A stretch of 10,994 nt of DNA. It comes from Desulfobacteraceae bacterium 4572_89. GTDB lineage: Bacteria; Desulfobacterota; Desulfobacteria; Desulfobacterales; Desulfobacteraceae. Within the stretch, counting starts at the first letter, position 1. Every line of letters begins with the position of its first letter. Made by a program: the position numbers and the translations under genes. Below, piece by piece: positions 7,524 to 10,994 of the stretch. The stretch covers positions 1-10,994 of the forward strand of contig NBML01000054.1 of the NCBI GenBank assembly GCA_002085465.1, read 5' to 3'. The notes under the pieces were generated by a model that saw only the letters and a list, made by a program, of their open reading frames with translations, made no database searches and was not told the DNA's origin.

Positions 7524-8923
7524 AAACCATTAAAAAAGCGAATATTCTGATCATTGACGATGATGAAGGCGTTGTTGCAACCCTCACCCGGCTTGTGGAT
7601 ATCATGGAACATGATGTGGATCATGCATTCAACCTGAAGGATGGGCTGGACAAAATATCTTCCACAGGCTTTGATATAATTTTACTGGATGTAAATCTGC
7701 CCGATGGAAACGGCCTTGATATCATAGATGACATCATAAAAACTCCTGATCCTCCCCAGATAATTATCATGACTGCATTCTCAGACCCGGATGGAGCAGA
7801 ACTTGCCATTGAAAGAGGGGCATGGGATTATATTGAAAAGCCAGCCTCACCCAAAAGGGTAAGGCTGCAGATTTCCAGGGCATTGCAGTTTCAAAAACAA
7901 AAAAAACTATCCAGGACTAAGAATTCATTGCAATCACCCGATATCATTGGCACCAGCAAGGCAATGAATTTCTGCTTTGAACAGGCAGCCCACATTGCCC
8001 CCAGTGAGGCCAATGTATTAATAACAGGGGAAACGGGAACCGGAAAAGAATTATTTGCAAAGATGATCCATGAAAACAGCACAAGACAAAACAATAACTT
8101 CATTGTTGTGGATTGCAGTATTTTAACTGAAAATTTTATTGAAAGTGTGCTTTTCGGTCATGAAAAAGGGTCTTTTACAGGAGCGGATCGAAAAAGGACT
8201 GGGTTGATTGCACTGGCGAATAAAGGAACCCTGTTTCTTGACGAAATCGGAGAACTGCCCGAATCCATTCAATCCTCATTTTTGCGGGTTCTCCAGGAAA
8301 AAAAATTCAGGGCTGTGGGGGGGGAACAGGAGATTTTCAGTAATTTCAGAGTAATCGCAGCCACAAACAAAGATCTTGATCTCATGGCCAATGAAAATAG
8401 TTTCAGAAGCGATCTCTTATACAGGATAAAGACCTTAAGTATTGAATTGCCTGCCATACGGGATCGAAAAGAAGATATCAAAGATATTGCGATTTTCCAT
8501 AAAGACAGGCTGTGCAAACAATATGAGATGGAATCCAAAGAATTGTCTTCGGATTTCCTTGAAGTCCTTGGTGAATATGACTGGCCGGGTAATGTAAGAG
8601 AAATCGTCAATACAATGGAATCCTGCATTTTATCTGCAAGATATGAAAAAATTTTATTCTCCTATCATCTGCCCCAGAAAATACGGGTCAAGATTGCCAG
8701 GGCTTCCGTGGCAAAACCCTTTATCCCTCCGGAGGATAAAGAAAAATTCACTGAAAAATCCAGTTTTTTACTCCCCTACAAGGAAGTCCTGGAAAAAACA
8801 GAAAAAGAATATCTTGTATCCCTGTATTCCCATACTTCCGGAGATATCAAACAATTGACCCGGATTTCAGGCATATCCCGGGCTGTGCTGTACAGAAAAT
8901 TAAAAAAATATCGCATTCACTGA
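7520..8923 (+). CDS. NtrC-family sigma-54-dependent response regulator
   Basis: A 467-residue cytoplasmic activator with three domains. The receiver at 5-120 has the acidic pair at 13-14, phospho-acceptor D57 (LLDVNLP), T85 and K107 (EKP). The AAA+ domain (about 140-370) has Walker A GETGTGKE 170-177, the sigma-54 contact loop as GSFTGA at 217-222 (consensus GAFTGA), Walker B FLDE 239-242, ATN 281-283, LYRI 300-303 and WPGNVRE 355-361. A Fis-type helix-turn-helix fills 440-465. Phosphorylation by an unknown kinase should trigger assembly and opening of sigma-54 promoters. The TTG start overlaps the stop of the receiver remnant and has no ribosome site; no other start would keep the first strand. 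Tandem palindromes and a sigma-54-like promoter lie just downstream, before a chemosensory gene set that is its likely target. No partner kinase is in the window. Confidence 0.93.
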   Translation: MKTIKKANILIIDDDEGVVATLTRLVDIMEHDVDHAFNLKDGLDKISSTGFDIILLDVNLPDGNGLDIIDDIIKTPDPPQIIIMTAFSDPDGAELAIERGAWDYIEKPASPKRVRLQISRALQFQKQKKLSRTKNSLQSPDIIGTSKAMNFCFEQAAHIAPSEANVLITGETGTGKELFAKMIHENSTRQNNNFIVVDCSILTENFIESVLFGHEKGSFTGADRKRTGLIALANKGTLFLDEIGELPESIQSSFLRVLQEKKFRAVGGEQEIFSNFRVIAATNKDLDLMANENSFRSDLLYRIKTLSIELPAIRDRKEDIKDIAIFHKDRLCKQYEMESKELSSDFLEVLGEYDWPGNVREIVNTMESCILSARYEKILFSYHLPQKIRVKIARASVAKPFIPPEDKEKFTEKSSFLLPYKEVLEKTEKEYLVSLYSHTSGDIKQLTRISGISRAVLYRKLKKYRIH

Positions 8924-8947
8924 AAAATCTTTTTTTATTTTCCTTTC

Positions 8948-8983
8948 TGTCTCCAAAAGGAGACAAATCTCAAAATTGAGACA
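8948..8983. promoter_or_regulatory. Two tandem 18-bp palindromes, likely activator sites
   Basis: Two adjoining 18-bp units, 8948-8965 (TGTCTCCAAAAGGAGACA) and 8966-8983 (AATCTCAAAATTGAGACA), agree at 13 of 18 positions. Each is an inverted repeat around an A-rich centre: 7-bp arms in the first, 6-bp arms in the second. They lie about 110-140 bases before the sigma-54-like element, the usual place for upstream sites of NtrC-type activators, and just after such an activator's gene. Binding by that protein's Fis-type domain is inferred. No T-tract follows, so they are not terminators. Confidence 0.6.
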
Positions 8984-9037
8984 ATGCCTGACTCTTTTTT
9001 CCGAGATCTGGTTTTTATTATTTCCCCATCTTTTGTC

Positions 9038-9050
9038 CAACTATCTGATA
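9038..9050 (-). promoter_or_regulatory. Possible IHF binding site
   Basis: On the minus strand TATCAGATAGTTG fits the relaxed IHF pattern WATCARNNNNTTR. It lies between the palindromic sites and the sigma-54-like promoter, where IHF commonly bends DNA to bring activator and polymerase together. The pattern is loose and the region AT-rich, so a chance match is quite possible. Confidence 0.25.
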
Positions 9051-9089
9051 TTATGATAAAAACAAAAGAATTATTTTTATTATTCCAGC

Positions 9090-9105
9090 TGGCATGTAAC
9101 TTGTA
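9090..9105 (+). promoter_or_regulatory. Sigma-54 (-24/-12) promoter of the chemosensory set
   Basis: TGGCATGTAACTTGTA matches the sigma-54 pattern TGGCAYRNNNNTTGCW with correct spacing: GG at 9091-9092 and the -12 GT at 9103-9104. The only departure is T for C in the -12 dinucleotide. Transcription would begin near 9116, leaving a leader of about 40 bases before the first gene of the set. An NtrC-type activator gene and paired palindromes directly upstream strengthen the call. Confidence 0.65.
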
Positions 9106-9123
9106 ATAATCCTATTCAGATTC

Positions 9124-9135
9124 GATTTATAAATC
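9124..9135. repeat. 12-bp perfect palindrome in the leader
   Basis: GATTTATAAATC is its own reverse complement and falls just after the predicted sigma-54 start point, before the ribosome site of the next gene. It could bind a repressor dimer, but it is short and AT-rich. Confidence 0.2.
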
Positions 9136-9156
9136 CCAAATTATTATTGAGGTCCC

Positions 9157-9555
9157 ATGAGCCCAGAAAACAATGAAATAAGACTGATTTTTTTTCCTGG
9201 AAAAGATCAAGAATCCCGGAAAAAGATTTTACATATTATCAAAAAATTAATCCCTGAAGATCTCATAAACATTCACACAAATCTGGAAAGCCTTTTGTCA
9301 GATCTTCGAAAGCCGGATGACAGCCAGAGGATTATTCTGATTATCAGCAAAACCCAAAAAGATCTTTCCAATATTCTTCTTTTAAAAGAATTATTAAATG
9401 ACCAGCATCTTATAATGATACTGCCCGATACAACTGAAGAGACAATGAGTCAGGCATATAAACTTTATCCCAGATATATCAGCCATATCCAGAAAGAGTT
9501 TAAGGATGTGAAAAATGTACTGGGAAAAATGATAAACAAACTTCAAACAAAATAA
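9157..9555 (+). CDS. Receiver-like protein lacking the phospho-acceptor site
   Basis: A 132-residue soluble protein with no signal peptide or membrane span. Its order of strands and helices follows a CheY-like fold: strand IRLIFF (8-13), helix, strand RIILIIS (58-64), helix, strand LIMILP (85-90), helix, then YISHIQKEF (107-115), which lines up with the Y-x-x-K-P-F end of receivers. The acidic pair is absent, the acceptor aspartate position appears as S64, and the Lys-Pro is Lys-Glu. Phosphorylation in the normal way is therefore unlikely. The fold is inferred from pattern; I recognise no named family. The ATG has a modest TGAGG. It is first in a set with cheW and a chemoreceptor, 12 bases before cheW, and lies behind the sigma-54-like promoter. 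It may be a protein-interaction module of that array. Confidence 0.7.
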   Translation: MSPENNEIRLIFFPGKDQESRKKILHIIKKLIPEDLINIHTNLESLLSDLRKPDDSQRIILIISKTQKDLSNILLLKELLNDQHLIMILPDTTEETMSQAYKLYPRYISHIQKEFKDVKNVLGKMINKLQTK

Positions 9556-9567
9556 AGGGAGAGAGAC

Positions 9568-10083
9568 ATGGCAGAAATTCAAGAAACCATGGATCAGGCA
9601 ATTAAGGCCACGACCATGAAAATCGGGAAGTATTTAACCTTTTCCCTGGAAAAAGAAGAATACGGCATTGGTATTCTCAAGGTAAAGGAAATTATCGGAA
9701 TGATGTCCATTACATCTGTTCCCAGAACCCCGGACTTTGTAAAAGGGGTCATCAATCTCCGGGGAAAGGTGATCCCGGTCATGGATCTCCGTTTGAAATT
9801 CGGCATGGGAGAAATCCCCTATACAGAAAGAACCTGCATCATTGTTGTGGAAATTGATTCTGACTCAGAAACTGTTTTGATCGGTATTGTTGTGGATTCA
9901 GTTTCCGAGGTATTGAATATCCAGGAAAATGAAATTGAAGAAACACCTACCTTCGGCACCCGGCTGGACATTGATTATATCCTTGGGATGGCGAAAAAAG
10001 ACGGTGGGGTGAAAATTTTACTCAATATTGACAAAGTATTGAGCAGCAAAGAAATAACTATTCTCGAACAGACAACAAAATAA
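9568..10083 (+). CDS. cheW: Chemotaxis coupling protein CheW
   Basis: A 171-residue CheW that links chemoreceptors to the kinase CheA at the inner face of the membrane. After a short polar N-terminal extension of about 18 residues come YLTFSLEKEEYGIGI (22-36) and the hallmark VKGVINLRGKVIPVMDLR (58-75), with the conserved arginine at R65. The later half has GIVVDSVSEVLNI (106-118) and a closing ILLNIDKVL (150-158), as in typical CheW. No CheA-type domain is attached. AGGGAGAG sits just ahead of the ATG. It lies 16 bases before the chemoreceptor gene, so it probably serves that receptor as a dedicated coupler. No cheA is visible, so the kinase must be encoded elsewhere. Confidence 0.94.
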   Translation: MAEIQETMDQAIKATTMKIGKYLTFSLEKEEYGIGILKVKEIIGMMSITSVPRTPDFVKGVINLRGKVIPVMDLRLKFGMGEIPYTERTCIIVVEIDSDSETVLIGIVVDSVSEVLNIQENEIEETPTFGTRLDIDYILGMAKKDGGVKILLNIDKVLSSKEITILEQTTK

Positions 10084-10099
10084 TTTTTAAGGGGGAAAG

Positions 10100-10994
10100 A
10101 TGAGTTGGAAAAATATGACAATTGGTAAAAAAATTGCAACGGGATTTGGTGTGATCATTATTCTGCTGATCGTGCTGGGGGCAATCAGTTTCACCGGGGT
10201 GGGCGGAATCGTAAACAATGCATCGGAAGTCATTGACGGCACTTCCCTGGATGGCGAACTTGCCCAGAAGGAAGTGGACCACCTAAACTGGATCATGGAT
10301 GTGAACAAGCTTCTTGCGGACCCTGAAGTGAATGAACTCCATGTGGAAACAGACCATACCCAGTGCGGTTTCGGCAAATGGCTGTTTGGAGAGGCAAGAA
10401 AAGAAGCAGAAACCTTTGTTCCCAGCATTGCTTCCATATTAAAAGACATTGAAGAACCCCACAGGCTCCTCCACGAATCTGCAATCGCCATTAAAAAAGC
10501 ATACCGGGCAGCAGATAGAACCCTGCCTACTTTTCTGGCCCGGAAAGAAATTGAGCATCTTGCATGGGCGGAAGCCATACAGGAAAAATTGCTGATAAAT
10601 TCAGAAAAGATAGAAACCCAGACCGATCATACCCAATGCAATTTTGACCCGAAAAAATGCGAGTTCGGAATCTGGCTTGAATCGGAAAAAATAAAGGGAC
10701 TAATGAATCAAGACCCAGCTCTGAACAAAGCCCTGACAGCCGTAAAAGAGCCCCATGATGCCCTCCATGAAAGTGCTGTGCTCATCAATGATGCCCTGAA
10801 CATGGGGAATAAAGATCTGGCTGAATCCATATTTAAAAATAAAACTGAAAAATATCTGGAAGAGGTGGCAGGAATTTTTGAACAGGCAATTGATTATGAA
10901 AATAGCCTGAGCAATGGCAGGGCCAAGGCCATATCCATTTTCAAGGAAAAAACCACTCCTTTGCTGCACGAAACCAAGGAAAAACTGGAAGCAA
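10100..10994 (+). CDS. Chemoreceptor with tandem CZB-type domains (partial)
   Basis: The first 298 residues of a methyl-accepting chemotaxis protein; the right edge cuts it. An N-terminal membrane helix lies at about 14-36. Two zinc-binding CZB-like repeats follow. Repeat 1 has H61 (HLNW), C89 (TDHTQCGFGKWL) and H121/H125 (EPHRLLHES). Repeat 2 has H153 (HLAW), C180 and C187 (TDHTQC, then CEFGIWL) and H219/H223 (EPHDALHES). Repeat 2 carries a 7-residue insertion with a second cysteine. The region from 225 to 298 is helical and polar, with no second membrane helix yet. The signalling hairpin is expected beyond the window; the receptor class is thus inferred from CZB plus the cheW neighbour. With only one helix so far, the sensor repeats should be periplasmic, unlike the usual cytoplasmic CZB. 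AAGGGGG precedes the ATG. Confidence 0.88.
   Translation, partial: MSWKNMTIGKKIATGFGVIIILLIVLGAISFTGVGGIVNNASEVIDGTSLDGELAQKEVDHLNWIMDVNKLLADPEVNELHVETDHTQCGFGKWLFGEARKEAETFVPSIASILKDIEEPHRLLHESAIAIKKAYRAADRTLPTFLARKEIEHLAWAEAIQEKLLINSEKIETQTDHTQCNFDPKKCEFGIWLESEKIKGLMNQDPALNKALTAVKEPHDALHESAVLINDALNMGNKDLAESIFKNKTEKYLEEVAGIFEQAIDYENSLSNGRAKAISIFKEKTTPLLHETKEKLEA

Noticed and set aside
7325..7624. Minus-strand open frame of 99 codons across the divergent gap
   Set aside because: It is antisense to the receiver remnant and the start of the regulator, and its translation shows no domain; only its last six codons are of interest.
8921..8945. T-run after the regulator stop as a terminator
   Set aside because: There is no GC-rich stem before the T-run; the nearby palindromes come after it, so it does not form an intrinsic terminator.
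10087..10578. Minus-strand 163-codon frame at the right end
   Set aside because: It is a shadow of the chemoreceptor gene, which shows clear membrane helix and CZB motifs.
1..10994. CRISPR arrays, insertion sequences, tRNA or rRNA genes
   Set aside because: No spaced direct repeats, transposase motifs, terminal inverted repeats or RNA gene signatures were seen on either strand.

Overview
The window looks like a chromosomal segment from a Gram-negative, sulfate-reducer-like deltaproteobacterium (Desulfobacterota, perhaps the Desulfobacter/Desulfobacula group). The clues are moderate G+C with AT-rich spacers, the style of the NtrC-type regulator and CZB chemoreceptor, and a class I-beta DAHP synthase fused to prephenate dehydratase. 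The taxon is an inference; no rRNA or tRNA is present. All main genes look intact except one gene remnant and the chemoreceptor cut by the right edge.

Positions 1-223 hold no convincing gene: a weak hairpin and two strong GC-rich terminator-like hairpins in tandem. Next, on the + strand, comes a 625-residue fusion enzyme (DAHP synthase + prephenate dehydratase + ACT), covering the entry step of aromatic biosynthesis and a late phenylalanine step. A 14-bp stem at 2123-2159 lies between it and a convergent minus-strand cluster. In transcription order that cluster is a Ski2-like helicase, RidA, the ribosome-associated ABC-F ATPase EttA, and an EamA-family transporter. RidA, EttA and the transporter are packed with gaps of 8-11 nt and look like one operon.

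The 156-base divergent gap at 7365-7519 is not empty. On the + strand it carries an open frame matching the C-terminal part of a response-regulator receiver domain. The rest of that gene is gone, and its stop codon overlaps the TTG start of the next gene. That next gene encodes a complete NtrC-family response regulator (receiver, sigma-54 AAA+, Fis-type helix-turn-helix). The lost gene may have been its hybrid sensor kinase.

The 233-base spacer after the regulator has the layout of a sigma-54 control region: two tandem 18-bp palindromic units (8948-8983), a possible IHF site, and a -24/-12 element (9090-9105) about 50 bases before a three-gene set. That set encodes a small receiver-like protein without a phosphorylation site, a CheW coupling protein, and a chemoreceptor with an N-terminal membrane helix and two tandem CZB-type zinc-binding domains. 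I infer that the NtrC-type regulator controls this chemosensory set, and I regard this unit as the most interesting part of the window.
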